A stretch of 64,000 nt of DNA, taken from assembly GCF_000422505.1 (NCBI RefSeq), contig NZ_KE383867.1:190494-254493 (forward strand), read 5' to 3'. A model generated the notes under the pieces. It saw nothing but the letters and a program-made list of their open reading frames with translations. It searched no databases and had not been told where the DNA came from. This document shows positions 25,850-34,751 of the stretch, piece after piece (the first letter of the stretch is position 1; every line of letters begins with the position of its first letter). The DNA comes from Paenibacillus pinihumi DSM 23905 = JCM 16419 (GTDB lineage: Bacteria > Bacillota > Bacilli > Paenibacillales > Paenibacillaceae). Both the position numbers and the translations under genes were made by a program.

Positions 25850-27967
25850 TCAGGTTTTGAACTTGCTCATCAGTTCCACAAGCTCTTCCACCATGTTGGA
25901 CAATTGGGAAGCAGCTGCGCTGACCTCCTCCATTGTTGCGAGCTGTTCCTCGGAAGCTGTTGCTACACTTTGGGCACTGGTCGCTGATTTCTCGGCAATT
26001 TGCTCCATCTGGGCAACAGAAGCAGTCACTTCCTCAACGCTCGCAGACATCTGTTGGGAGGCAGCAGACAGCTCGTTGATCTGGCTGTTCACATCCGTCA
26101 TTTCCTGCGTGATAGTGGCAAAGATGCGGCCGCTGTTTTCTACAGCCTCAACACCGCGCCCGGTCTCCAAGGCGCCCTGCTCCATCGCTTGCGAGGCAGC
26201 AGAGACTTGCGTGAGAATCTCCTGGATCAGAACGGATATTTGGCCTGCAGCCTGGTTGGACTGCTCTGCCAGCTTGCGCACTTCTTCTGCGACGACGGCA
26301 AAGCCGCGGCCGTGCTCGCCAACCCGTGAAGCTTCAATAGCAGCATTCAGGGCCAAAATATTCGTCTGGGAGCTGATGCCCGTAATAATGCCGACAAAAC
26401 GGCCGATAGCCTCAGACTTGTCATTCAGCTCCCGGATGATGCGGGATGACTGCTCTACAGAATCCGATACGATTGCCATCTGGCGGACAGAAGCCTGTAC
26501 ATACTCATTGCCGTCGCGTGTCTGCTTCTCAACCACCTGCGAGGAGTCCGCAAGTTCAGATGCCGACGTGGCGATTTTATCGATACCGGCAGCGAGCTCA
26601 TTCATTGTCCTGGCAGTCTCAGCGGCATCATTCCGCTGGGACTCGGCGCCTGCTGCTACCTCCTGGATGGAGGCGGCAATCATCTCGGCTGCCTTCCCGG
26701 TCTGATCAGCGCTGGCTGTAAGCTGCTCGGAGGTGGCTCCAATGGACAAGGAATGATCTGATACCGTCTTGATGGTCAGTCTCAGCTTGTCCATCATTTC
26801 ATTCAAGCGTGCGGTCATGCTTCCAAGCTCATCCTGGTTGCGTACCTCCAGCTTTCCGGTGAAGTCGCCTTCGGCCAGCTTGACAGACAAGTCATTGACC
26901 CTTGCGATTTGTCTGACAATTAAATGGATAAAGGCATACATGAATGCCCCAAGCAAAATTAGCAATCCGACAGCGATCAGGATGGTAGTTAACAATGAGC
27001 TGTGGAATTCCTCCAATACGACATCTTCAGATACGACTGTCTGCATATACATCCGGTTGTCCGATCCTTCAAGTACAATCGGGGTGAACATCCGAATGAC
27101 ATTTTCATCATCCCGGTCATCCGTATAATGCTTGTAATCGCCTTGCAGCACTTGCTGCCAAATTGCCGCTTTATCGGGACTGTCTCCGAATTCGGTCTGA
27201 ATCTCCTCCGGATAGCGGCCGTTGCTTACGAAGATTCCTTTCTGGGAAATGATCGAGGAGTAACCGCCAAGCGGCTTCAGCGTCTCGGTCATTTTTTGCA
27301 GAAAGTCCAGACTGAAATCCGCACCTACAATCGCGACAAAATTGCCGTCTTTGTCCAGTACCGGTACCGTCACACTATTAAGCATCGCATTCTTGCCGTT
27401 CACGATGTAATCCATCGGCTCGGACCAGTATGTACGCTTCGTAGATTTAGGCAAGAAATAATATTGGCTCTTCTCGGAATTCGGATCCGTGTAATAATCC
27501 AATGTTTCAACGAGAATTTCGTCCCCTTCCCGGAAAACGTAAGGCAGATATCTGCCACTGTCATCATCATAGCGCTCTTTGCTCTTGTTCACCTCGTCCT
27601 GCCCGTCGAAGGCCTGGGGCTCCCACAACGTGTAAATGGCCAGCAGATCAGGCTGCTTTTTCAGTTCCTTCTCCAGCAGGCGCACACCCTCCGCGCGGCT
27701 GAACGTATTATTCTCGCTGGCATCCAGCAGCACTTCCCCCATCGTCTTCAGGGAAGCTTCGAGCCGGTTCAGCTTATCCTGGAATAAATCTGCTGCCGCA
27801 TCTGCCGACTGCATCGTCGTCAGTTCTCCCTTATCAAGCGTGAGTTTGTACATACTGCTGATGTTGGAGTAAAGCAGCGCTCCGAACGCCAGCAGCAGGG
27901 AAATGCAGATTAAGGTGACCAGTTTGGTCTTCACGCTGCGATTGGCAAACCATTTCATTAATTTCAA
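25850..27967 (-). CDS. Methyl-accepting chemotaxis protein with dCache-type sensor
   Basis: 705 residues. TM1 (about 15-33), extracellular double-Cache-like region (about 40-330; [12 protein letters not shown]-type core reads [14 protein letters not shown], plus [23 protein letters not shown]), TM2 (about 335-358), HAMP (about 360-412), and the MCP signalling domain with hairpin tip [31 protein letters not shown] split by the usual [10 protein letters not shown] chemoreceptor for a small ligand, probably an amino or organic acid by Cache type. Good AAGGAG site. Monocistronic, no che genes near. Confidence 0.93.
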   Translation of the reverse strand: MKLMKWFANRSVKTKLVTLICISLLLAFGALLYSNISSMYKLTLDKGELTTMQSADAAADLFQDKLNRLEASLKTMGEVLLDASENNTFSRAEGVRLLEKELKKQPDLLAIYTLWEPQAFDGQDEVNKSKERYDDDSGRYLPYVFREGDEILVETLDYYTDPNSEKSQYYFLPKSTKRTYWSEPMDYIVNGKNAMLNSVTVPVLDKDGNFVAIVGADFSLDFLQKMTETLKPLGGYSSIISQKGIFVSNGRYPEEIQTEFGDSPDKAAIWQQVLQGDYKHYTDDRDDENVIRMFTPIVLEGSDNRMYMQTVVSEDVVLEEFHSSLLTTILIAVGLLILLGAFMYAFIHLIVRQIARVNDLSVKLAEGDFTGKLEVRNQDELGSMTARLNEMMDKLRLTIKTVSDHSLSIGATSEQLTASADQTGKAAEMIAASIQEVAAGAESQRNDAAETARTMNELAAGIDKIATSASELADSSQVVEKQTRDGNEYVQASVRQMAIVSDSVEQSSRIIRELNDKSEAIGRFVGIITGISSQTNILALNAAIEASRVGEHGRGFAVVAEEVRKLAEQSNQAAGQISVLIQEILTQVSAASQAMEQGALETGRGVEAVENSGRIFATITQEMTDVNSQINELSAASQQMSASVEEVTASVAQMEQIAEKSATSAQSVATASEEQLATMEEVSAAASQLSNMVEELVELMSKFKT

Positions 27968-28348
27968 CTCCTTGTGTATGCATGTTGGCAGGGGATTACT
28001 CGGCTATGCCGAACAGGGAAAAGTAAAATCCTGGGTACCCCTAAAAGAAAGTATAATAGATTATCGACAAAACTATCTATAAATCGACAGATAAAGATCC
28101 GAATTTAATAAATTTTTATAAAAGGATGCTAAAAAAACCATCCATACCCCCATTTGGCGGGTCTATTAACTCCGAGAGGCCGTGCACGGCTGCCCAGAAA
28201 AAAATCGTGATTTTCACAAAAGTTCTTGAAGTCCGGTTGTATCCGGGCCAATTATTTTTCCTATATAAGTGACGGCACAAGCAACAACCAATGGAGGATT
28301 CATCAATCCCCCGCAGCCTGTCATAACTTATACCAGGGAGTGATGTTG
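27968..28348. other. 380-bp divergent promoter region
   Basis: AT-rich spacer between the divergent chemoreceptor and DUF4127 genes. TATAATAGATTATC near 28052 could serve as a -10 in either direction. No hairpin-plus-T-run, riboswitch or gene was recognised. Confidence 0.35.
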
Positions 28349-30049
28349 ATGAAAAAGGTAGTGTATGTTCCGCTCGATGACCGTCCTGTCAATCTCGATG
28401 ATGTGATCACACAGGGAAGATCCGCAGGAATTCAAGTGATTACACCGGATGCTGCTGATATCCGCAATCGCCTGGATACCCAAAAGACGGTGTCCGGATC
28501 AGAGGTTGCAAGCACAAGCTCGCCCGTGTACGGAAAGCCGGCCAATATCGGACAGTTTATATTGGAGCGGGCCGGCGGGGCAGACGGGTTTATTATCTCG
28601 GTAGATATGTTGGCCTACGGCGGCCTGATCGGGAGCCGTCATTTGCGTACAGAGGATAGCGGGGCGTATCCCGGCTTTGATCCGCAAACGACACAATTGT
28701 TGGATATCATCCGCCAGATCAAGCAAGCCTGTCCCCATAAGCCGGTCTATGTCATGGACACGATTATGCGTCTGGCTACGACGGTTCACGTTGAGGGGCT
28801 TACAACGCCTGCTTATCAGGAGTCCCGAAATTTTATGCGGCGGCCGCGCAAGAGCTTTACTTCGTTTGAGGACATTTTGGAAGGTTACGATCTTAAGCCG
28901 GACGGCACGGCTTATGGGGACACGGTTCATTTTAATAAAGAGCATTTTTACAACACACGCCGCCATAAACTAAAAACGACCCATTATGTGCTGGAGTGTC
29001 TTGCCCGGGCAGGGTACATTGATTTTCTCGCCATTGGTGTAGACGATGCCTATATTGAGGGGGTTCAGGCGAATGAAATAGCCTGGGTAGAGGACCGCAT
29101 TAATACCTGGCTTGGAGGCACAGATGGCGATAATCCGGAGAGGGCTGTTATTTTGCCTGATGCGGACGGACTTGGACATTCCCTGTTGGCCCGGATGGCG
29201 GCCCGGTTGTATCATGGCAATGCCAAGCCAAGGTACAGAGTGAGTTATTACGGTCCCCATGGTTCTACCATTGTGAATCCATATGAATATATGGATGTCC
29301 ATCAAAATATCAAAAGCCATATTGATATCGTCGGCGGCAAGCTTGTTGTGAACGCCCCTTACGAGATTGATATTATAGCTGTAACTGCAGAGAATCAGGC
29401 TGCGCAGGCGGTAGCGCATGTAGAAGCAAACGGGGCATGTGGAGTGCCTTCTGTAGTCATTGATTTTACCAGCGGCGGTGTAGCCAATGAGACGGTTACC
29501 AGGGCATTGCTCGCCAGTCCTTTTACAGGAAGGCTTCTCGGGTATAGCGCATGGAATACAGCCGGGAACAAGATTGGACTCGCTGTGGGCATGGGGCAGG
29601 CCCGATATGCATTTTTGACAGCAGCCGTGCCGCCTTCTTCACTGAATGCTGCATTGAACGCACATGGATCGCTGTTGTTCAAGAGATTTCTCAAAGATTA
29701 CTATTATAAAGCTGTGACTATCAGAGAGATCCGTTTAGAAGCGGCAAGCCGGACTCCATATACAAATGTGACAGCGGATTCGAATTTGCTCCTCTTCATT
29801 TCGGAGAGCGATTATGTTGTCTTGTCCGTATTGCTGGAGGAATACATGCAAATGTATACAGCAGAGCTTGCACAGACCAATGCCTTTATGCCGGATTGTT
29901 CGCCAGCAGCACGCAATATCCGCTGCATCCAAAATGGAGTATGGTCCCTTGCGCCATACAGAAGCGTGGTTCTCCCGTCATACACAACCCGCTTTACATG
30001 GGGTCGCGCTTTTGAAATTACACTGAATCCGTGCATAACGCTTTGCTAA
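28349..30049 (+). CDS. DUF4127 family protein
   Basis: 566 residues. ATG 28349 is 8 bases after AGGGAG. N-terminus KKVVYVPLDDRPVNLDDV carries the PLDDRPVN signature of DUF4127; further blocks are SVDMLAYGGLIGSR, VMDTIMRLATT, IGVDDAYIEG, PDADGLG and GYSAWNTAGNKIGLAVG. No signal peptide or membrane segment, so cytosolic. Conserved Asp/Arg-rich motifs look enzymatic, but no reaction is known to me. The next gene, a response regulator, starts 86 bases later and may be independent. Confidence 0.85.
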   Translation: MKKVVYVPLDDRPVNLDDVITQGRSAGIQVITPDAADIRNRLDTQKTVSGSEVASTSSPVYGKPANIGQFILERAGGADGFIISVDMLAYGGLIGSRHLRTEDSGAYPGFDPQTTQLLDIIRQIKQACPHKPVYVMDTIMRLATTVHVEGLTTPAYQESRNFMRRPRKSFTSFEDILEGYDLKPDGTAYGDTVHFNKEHFYNTRRHKLKTTHYVLECLARAGYIDFLAIGVDDAYIEGVQANEIAWVEDRINTWLGGTDGDNPERAVILPDADGLGHSLLARMAARLYHGNAKPRYRVSYYGPHGSTIVNPYEYMDVHQNIKSHIDIVGGKLVVNAPYEIDIIAVTAENQAAQAVAHVEANGACGVPSVVIDFTSGGVANETVTRALLASPFTGRLLGYSAWNTAGNKIGLAVGMGQARYAFLTAAVPPSSLNAALNAHGSLLFKRFLKDYYYKAVTIREIRLEAASRTPYTNVTADSNLLLFISESDYVVLSVLLEEYMQMYTAELAQTNAFMPDCSPAARNIRCIQNGVWSLAPYRSVVLPSYTTRFTWGRAFEITLNPCITLC

Positions 30050-30135
30050 GGTGAAATGGCCATTATTTTAACAACGGGTAACAGCGCCGCACGTATGGTA
30101 TAATCAGGATAATATTAATGCTAAGTGTGGTGAAT

Positions 30136-31215
30136 ATGCAGATGATCAGGGCTTATCTGATCGATGATGAACCGCTTGCTCTTCTGTATCTGGAAAGCAT
30201 GCTGAAGGATCTGGGTGGATTCGACATTGCCGGAACATGTACGAATCCTGTTGAGGCTGTCCGTGCTGTGCCCGAAGCAAGACCGGATGTTGTCTTCCTC
30301 GATATCGATATGCCCGAGCTGGACGGCCTGCAAGCCGCAGAGTTGATTCAGGAAAACTGGCCTGCAGCAGATATCGTATTCATTACCGCTTATAACCAGT
30401 ATGCAGTAGAGGCTTTCGAGCTGAATGCGATGGATTATGTCCTCAAGCCGTTGCAGCGCAGCAGGCTGGAGAAGACGGCTGCCAAGCTTAAGAACAGGTT
30501 CAGGCTGAGGGTGGAACAGCTGATTCCTGCCGAAGCCCCGGTCATCCGCTGTCTGAACATGCTTCAGTATGAAAGGACGGAAGGTGCGCTTGAATCTTTC
30601 CGGTGGCGAACGCTTAAATCTGAGGAGTTGTTTTGCTTTCTGCTGCATAACCGGACGGGTGTGGTCAACAAAGAAACGCTGATTGACATGCTGTTTCCCG
30701 ATACTGAATATAAGAAAGCGATGACTCATCTGTATACTATTATTTATCAGATACGCAAAATGCTTGAGGAACTAAATATTGATATAGCGATCGATAAAGT
30801 GGGAGCGCAGCGGGGGTATAAGCTGGATCTGAAGCAAGTACGAATTGACTCGGATCTATGGCAGGAGGAGATGCTTCAGCTCGGGAAAGTAAATCTGCAT
30901 AACTACGAGAGGCATCAGAAGTTGATTGATAGTTACACCGGGGATTATTTCGGAGAGCAGGGTTACCTGTGGGCGGAAAGTGAACGGCACCGTCTTCGTT
31001 TGAACTGGCTGCATCATGCGCTGCAGCTTGCCTCCTTTTACGCTGGCAGCCAGATGCTGACGGCGGCTGTAGCGGTGTATCAGCGGATTGTTCAGCTTCA
31101 CCCGTATTCAGAGGAGGGGCATTTGGGGCTGATCAAGACCTATGAACAAATTGGTGATAAGCTGACTGCAGAGGAGCAGCGCCGTGCCTATCAGATGATG
31201 ATGGAAGAAGCATAA
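30136..31215 (+). CDS. SARP-type response regulator (REC-winged helix-BTAD)
   Basis: About 359 residues. Receiver (about 3-118) with DDEP acidic pair, Asp in VVFLDIDMPELDG, Thr/Lys in FITAYN and VLKPL. Then an OmpR-like winged helix (about 150-235, LLHNRTGVVNKETLIDMLFP) and a BTAD tetratricopeptide-like domain (about 240-355). This layout (response regulator plus BTAD) is frequent in Paenibacillaceae. Start uncertain: ATG 30118, 30136 and 30142 are in frame, none with a strong site; TATAAT at 30099-30104 would put the mRNA start close to 30111. No cognate kinase is adjacent. Confidence 0.87.
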   Translation: MQMIRAYLIDDEPLALLYLESMLKDLGGFDIAGTCTNPVEAVRAVPEARPDVVFLDIDMPELDGLQAAELIQENWPAADIVFITAYNQYAVEAFELNAMDYVLKPLQRSRLEKTAAKLKNRFRLRVEQLIPAEAPVIRCLNMLQYERTEGALESFRWRTLKSEELFCFLLHNRTGVVNKETLIDMLFPDTEYKKAMTHLYTIIYQIRKMLEELNIDIAIDKVGAQRGYKLDLKQVRIDSDLWQEEMLQLGKVNLHNYERHQKLIDSYTGDYFGEQGYLWAESERHRLRLNWLHHALQLASFYAGSQMLTAAVAVYQRIVQLHPYSEEGHLGLIKTYEQIGDKLTAEEQRRAYQMMMEEA

Positions 31216-31219
31216 AAAG

Positions 31220-31268
31220 AATAGCCTCCGGCACCGGGTCACAGAAACGGTACCGGAGGCTATTTTAT
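31220..31268 (+). terminator. Terminator after SARP-type regulator
   Basis: AATAGCCTCCGG...CCGGAGGCTATT stem then TTATTTT. Confidence 0.85.
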
Positions 31269-31465
31269 TTTGAATCATTAAAACGGGCAATGACCATATC
31301 GACAATCAGGTTAATCTGACCCTTATTGCAATAGGATCGTACCGGCAACCGGTCTGAAGCTATGGAAATCATGGGCGATTACCCGCGGCAGGGCCAGTTT
31401 TCTTATTGAAATGATGAAACACTTATGGTAGGATAAGGCTATTCAAAATGAATGGAGGGTTACGT

Positions 31466-31597
31466 GTGGCGAATTATTTCCGGTTAAGAAAGGCTTGCGT
31501 CTAATTGAAGCTTGCTATCTGGCTCTGCTTGTGCGGAGTAATCGGGATTGGTCTGCCTATTTACGTTAACCCATATTCAATTGATGTCAGAGATTAG
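31466..31597 (+). pseudogene. Short membrane-peptide ORF interrupted by a stop
   Basis: GTG 31466 follows GGAGGG by 6 bases and opens VANYFRLRKACV, then an in-frame TAA (31502-31504) is followed directly, in the same frame, by TTG and KLAIWLCLCGVIGIGLPIYVNPY ending at TAG 31595. Read through the stop it would be a 43-residue single-span protein. Either a decayed small gene or chance; no family recognised. Confidence 0.3.
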
Positions 31598-31741
31598 CCG
31601 CTTCCTTATTGATGTATAGGGAAGCTGTTAGGTTTCACAGAGTCATTCTGCCTCTATGAGCGGCAGCGTGTATTCTGTGTTTGCAATTTGCTGATTTCAG
31701 GCTACTGGGACAGACAGGGATACCTTTTCGTTTACGAACAG

Positions 31742-31772
31742 CACAGGCGGGCAATACGTCTGTGTTTTTTTT
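31742..31772 (+). terminator. Attenuator-like hairpin in the leader of the macrolide phosphotransferase gene
   Basis: CACAGGCG (31742-31749) pairs with CGTCTGTG (31757-31764), loop of 7, followed by eight T's. It stands only 33 bases before the mph-type start, with no other gene to terminate except a 12-codon ORF (ATG 31656, MSGSVYSVFAIC). This is the layout of inducible antibiotic-resistance leaders. Confidence 0.65.
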
Positions 31773-31804
31773 GTATTTCATATCGAGAAGGAGCGTGTGT
31801 CAGA

Positions 31805-32737
31805 ATGACGATTATGCACTCAAATGAACACCTTGCGGTGATGGAGGAAATGCTGGCTGCTGCGCGTAAGCATGGCTTGGAGTTGAACAAAGCCGGAATG
31901 GAAATTAATGAAACGGGGATGGATTTTCTTGTTGCTTTCGCGACAGATCATGAAGGAAGCCGTTGGGTGCTGAGGAAGCCTCGGCGTGAGGATGTATGGG
32001 AGAGAGCGGAGAATGAGCACAAGGTGCTCAAGCTGGTAAGCCGGTTGCTCCCGGTAAATGTTCCGGACTGGCGGATATTCTCGCCAGAGCTGATTGCTTA
32101 TCCGCTGCTGGCGGGTCACCCGGTAGCGACTGTCGACCTTGCTGCAGGCGGTTATGCGTGGAAATATGAACAGCAGTCCTTGAAAGAACTGTTTTTTGAT
32201 TCATTGGCAGGCGCTTTGGCTGCACTGCACGGCATCCAACATGAGGCAGCGGCGGAAGCGGGACTTCGTGTAAACAGCCCGGCGGAGGCGCGTGAGGGGT
32301 TTGCGCGGAATGTTACAGAGGTCCAAGAGCACTTTACGGTGCCTGCCAAGCTGCTTAAGCGCTGGGAGGCCTGGCTGGCTACCGATTCCTATTGGCCGGA
32401 CTATTCCGTGCTGAACCATGGCGATCTTCATCCGCCCCATATTGTAGTGGATGAGAATCAGCGGGTATCCGGATTGCTGGATTGGACAGAATCAGAGGTG
32501 GGTGATCCGGGCAAGGATTTTGCTATTTACTTTGCATTGTTCGGTGATGAAGGGCTGCGGGATTTGCTGCAAAGATATGAGAAGGCAGGGGGCCGGGTAT
32601 GGCCGCGTATGCCGGAACATATTGCGGAGCAGTGGGCAGCTTACCCGGCAGTGGTCGCCAAATTCGCGCTAACAACAGGGAAAGAAGCGGATTTGGAAAT
32701 GGCCAAAGGAATGCTGGAGCAGTGGAGTGCTGACTGA
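31805..32737 (+). CDS. Macrolide 2'-phosphotransferase-like (Mph family) kinase
   Basis: 310 residues, aminoglycoside-phosphotransferase-like kinase fold. Catalytic loop NHGDLHPPHIVVD and metal motif LLDWTESEVGDPGKDFA match the Mph subgroup (HGDLHPGHI, DWTDAEVGDPSKDFA) better than APH(3'). Nucleotide site near FLVAFATDHEGSRWVLRKPR. Would phosphorylate the desosamine 2'-OH of macrolides using GTP or ATP; substrate not proven. Start ATG 31805 after GAGAAGGAG; ATG 31814 possible. The terminator-like hairpin just upstream suggests induction by attenuation. Confidence 0.87.
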   Translation: MTIMHSNEHLAVMEEMLAAARKHGLELNKAGMEINETGMDFLVAFATDHEGSRWVLRKPRREDVWERAENEHKVLKLVSRLLPVNVPDWRIFSPELIAYPLLAGHPVATVDLAAGGYAWKYEQQSLKELFFDSLAGALAALHGIQHEAAAEAGLRVNSPAEAREGFARNVTEVQEHFTVPAKLLKRWEAWLATDSYWPDYSVLNHGDLHPPHIVVDENQRVSGLLDWTESEVGDPGKDFAIYFALFGDEGLRDLLQRYEKAGGRVWPRMPEHIAEQWAAYPAVVAKFALTTGKEADLEMAKGMLEQWSAD

Positions 32738-32854
32738 GCCGCCTCTATTCACCAGATCGGGCCTTGGAGTCCGGTTGAAACTTTATTCCTTCAAAAGACG
32801 TAAAAGGAAGAGATATTATTTCTATTCTTGTATACATTTGGGGGAGCATGGAGA

Positions 32855-33151
32855 ATGAAAAAGCTGATTGTAGGAGCGTTTGCATTATTTATCATTGTGT
32901 CAGTCGTAACAGTGCCCAAGAAAGCAGATTTTACAGATTGGCTGAAAAATGAGGTCAAACGCGAGGCCGACAATGCAATTGTCTCATGGGGAATTAATCT
33001 GCTGGGCGGGCTTGGCGATCAGGTAATTCAGAATATGACGGTCTGCGACAACTATGTAGTGGCCGTCCGCTGTACGGCAAAGCTGACAGAAAAAGATAAA
33101 ATTACGGCGATCGGCATGTTTAACAGATTTTTCTCATCGGATTTCAAATAG
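32855..33151 (+). CDS. DUF4359 small secreted/anchored protein
   Basis: 98 residues; ATG 32855 is 8 bases after GGGGGAG. N-terminal hydrophobic segment MKKLIVGAFALFIIVSVVTVP, then TDWLKNEVKREAD and a C-terminal VGMFNRFF-like end (ITAIGMFNRFFSSDF), the DUF4359 pattern. Two Cys (TVCDNYVVAVRCT) could form a disulphide outside the membrane. Function unknown. Confidence 0.75.
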   Translation: MKKLIVGAFALFIIVSVVTVPKKADFTDWLKNEVKREADNAIVSWGINLLGGLGDQVIQNMTVCDNYVVAVRCTAKLTEKDKITAIGMFNRFFSSDFK

Positions 33152-33171
33152 TATAAAGAAAGCTTAAGCAG

Positions 33172-33217
33172 ACGGACCTGACAGGAGAATGAAACGCTCC
33201 TTTCAGGTCTGTTTTTG
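33172..33217 (+). terminator. Terminator after DUF4359 gene
   Basis: GGACCTGA(C)AGGAG...CTCCTTTCAGGTC stem then TGTTTTTG. Confidence 0.8.
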
Positions 33218-33422
33218 TATGTCTAAAAAGCCGTTTACGACCATATGGAAACTTGTTCCTACTATTAAATAAGAATAAGCTTTCGGGATTATAATGAAAA
33301 TAGAAAACAAGACAATATTTATGACTGATGAGGATAGATCTGCTTTCAATTGAGCGGAGATAAAGCAAGCGCTCTTAGAAGGGGGGGCGAGTACAGCCAC
33401 AGGTCTGAGAAAGTGGTATTTT

Positions 33423-33577
33423 AATTCCTATAGGATTACTAAAAATTATATTGACAACATTCTGGACTCCATTTAATATTACAATATAATACCCAATTAT
33501 CATAATATAATAATGTTAGAGGCTGTCCGAATTGTAGAAGTCTCATTCTTACATTTTGGAAGAATGAGACTTTTTTT
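33423..33577 (+). promoter_or_regulatory. Leader A: promoter, dyad operator and attenuator-like terminator
   Basis: In order: AATTCCTATAGGATTA (33423-33438), TTGACA (33451-33456), 17-bp spacer, TAATAT (33474-33479), a dyad TATTA-CAATA-TAATA around the start site, ATTATCATAATATAATAAT, then hairpin AGTCTCATTCTT...AAGAATGAGACT with TTTTTTT (33539-33577). The DUF917 gene starts 68 bases further. Almost the same architecture and sequence recurs at 44856-45020. The hairpin so close to the promoter implies transcription attenuation or a short regulatory RNA. Confidence 0.75.
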
Positions 33578-33644
33578 GTATGGCTAGTATTGTAATCTGA
33601 TGGCTGTTTCGTACAAATAGCGGAAAATATGAGGAGGTAATCTT

Positions 33645-34751
33645 ATGCGTGAATTAACGAAAGAGGATGTTCTGGCAGCCGTTAAAGGCGGCTCTGTATT
33701 TGCCGCAGGGGGAGGCGGCTGGGTGGACCATGGATTGGAAATTGGTACCGCAGCGGTTACAGTAGGCAGACCGAAGCTGGTATCTGTGGACGAGCTGCCT
33801 GATGATGCCATCATTCTGACCTGTACGGCGATCGGTGCTCCAGCCGGAACAGACTGGCAGATGTTGGGCAAAGATTATATTAAAGCTGTTCAACTGGTTA
33901 TTGAACGTTATGAGGGCAAGGTTGTTGGTGTGATGACACCGCAGAACGGCATGTCAAGCACGATCAACGGCTGGCTTCCCGCAGCAGCGCTTGGTCTTGT
34001 CGTTGTGGACGCCACTGGCGACATCCGTGCGCATCCAACAGGAAAAATGGGCTCACTTGGTCTGGCATCCCGTACGGACTTCGAGACGATTCAGGCTGTA
34101 GCAGGCGGCAAGCCGGAGCTTGGCACCTACATTGAGCTTGTAACGGCAGGCACTCCGGCCAAAACTTCCAACATTTTGCGGACGGCATCGGATATGGCAG
34201 GCGGTTTTATTGCAGCTGCACGTCATCCGCTCCCTGCAAAATATATCCGGGAGCATGCTGCTGTCGGCGGTATTTCGATTGCACTTGAATTGGGTCGCGC
34301 GATCATAGAAGCAGAGCCGCAAGGCGCTGAGCATGTAATGGAGACAATCTGCAAGAAAACAGGCGGAACTTTTATCGGCAAAGGAAAAGTGACGAAGAAA
34401 GACGTACATTACTCCGGTGCATTTGATATCGGAATTATCGAGGTAGGTACTGGCAAGAAGAAGCTGAAGCTTCATGTCATGAATGAGTATATGGCGGTCG
34501 ACGACAGCAAGGGCACGCGACTCAGCACCTTCCCGGATGTAATCACGACCATCTCTCTGGAGACGGGTGAGCCTGTAAGTGTCGGTCATATAAGAGAGGG
34601 TCAGGAAATTGGCGTATTTGTTATCGATAAGTCTCTGATTCCGCTCAGCTCCAGTGTCAAAGACCCTTCTGTATATCCAGAGGTGGAGCAGGCGCTTGGA
34701 ATTGAACTGTTAAAATATGCTCTGGACGGTGTTGAAAAAGCAAATGTCTGA
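33645..34751 (+). CDS. DUF917 protein (S-methyl-thiohydantoin desulfurase family)
   Basis: 368 residues, full length for DUF917. GAGGAGGT precedes ATG. N-terminal GGSVFAAGGGGWVDHGLEIG is the family's Gly-rich start; further VDATGDIRAHPTGKMGSLGLASR, KTSNILRTASDMAGGFIAAARHPL and C-terminal VDKSLIPLSSSVKDPSVYPEVE-like end (IDKSLIPLSSSVKDP). Family halves are now named after S-methyl-thiohydantoin desulfurase activity (from memory), linked to degradation of thio-imidazole compounds. Its stop overlaps the start of the HAL-family lyase gene, so they are coupled. The role in sulfur or hydantoin catabolism is inference from family and neighbours. Confidence 0.85.
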   Translation: MRELTKEDVLAAVKGGSVFAAGGGGWVDHGLEIGTAAVTVGRPKLVSVDELPDDAIILTCTAIGAPAGTDWQMLGKDYIKAVQLVIERYEGKVVGVMTPQNGMSSTINGWLPAAALGLVVVDATGDIRAHPTGKMGSLGLASRTDFETIQAVAGGKPELGTYIELVTAGTPAKTSNILRTASDMAGGFIAAARHPLPAKYIREHAAVGGISIALELGRAIIEAEPQGAEHVMETICKKTGGTFIGKGKVTKKDVHYSGAFDIGIIEVGTGKKKLKLHVMNEYMAVDDSKGTRLSTFPDVITTISLETGEPVSVGHIREGQEIGVFVIDKSLIPLSSSVKDPSVYPEVEQALGIELLKYALDGVEKANV

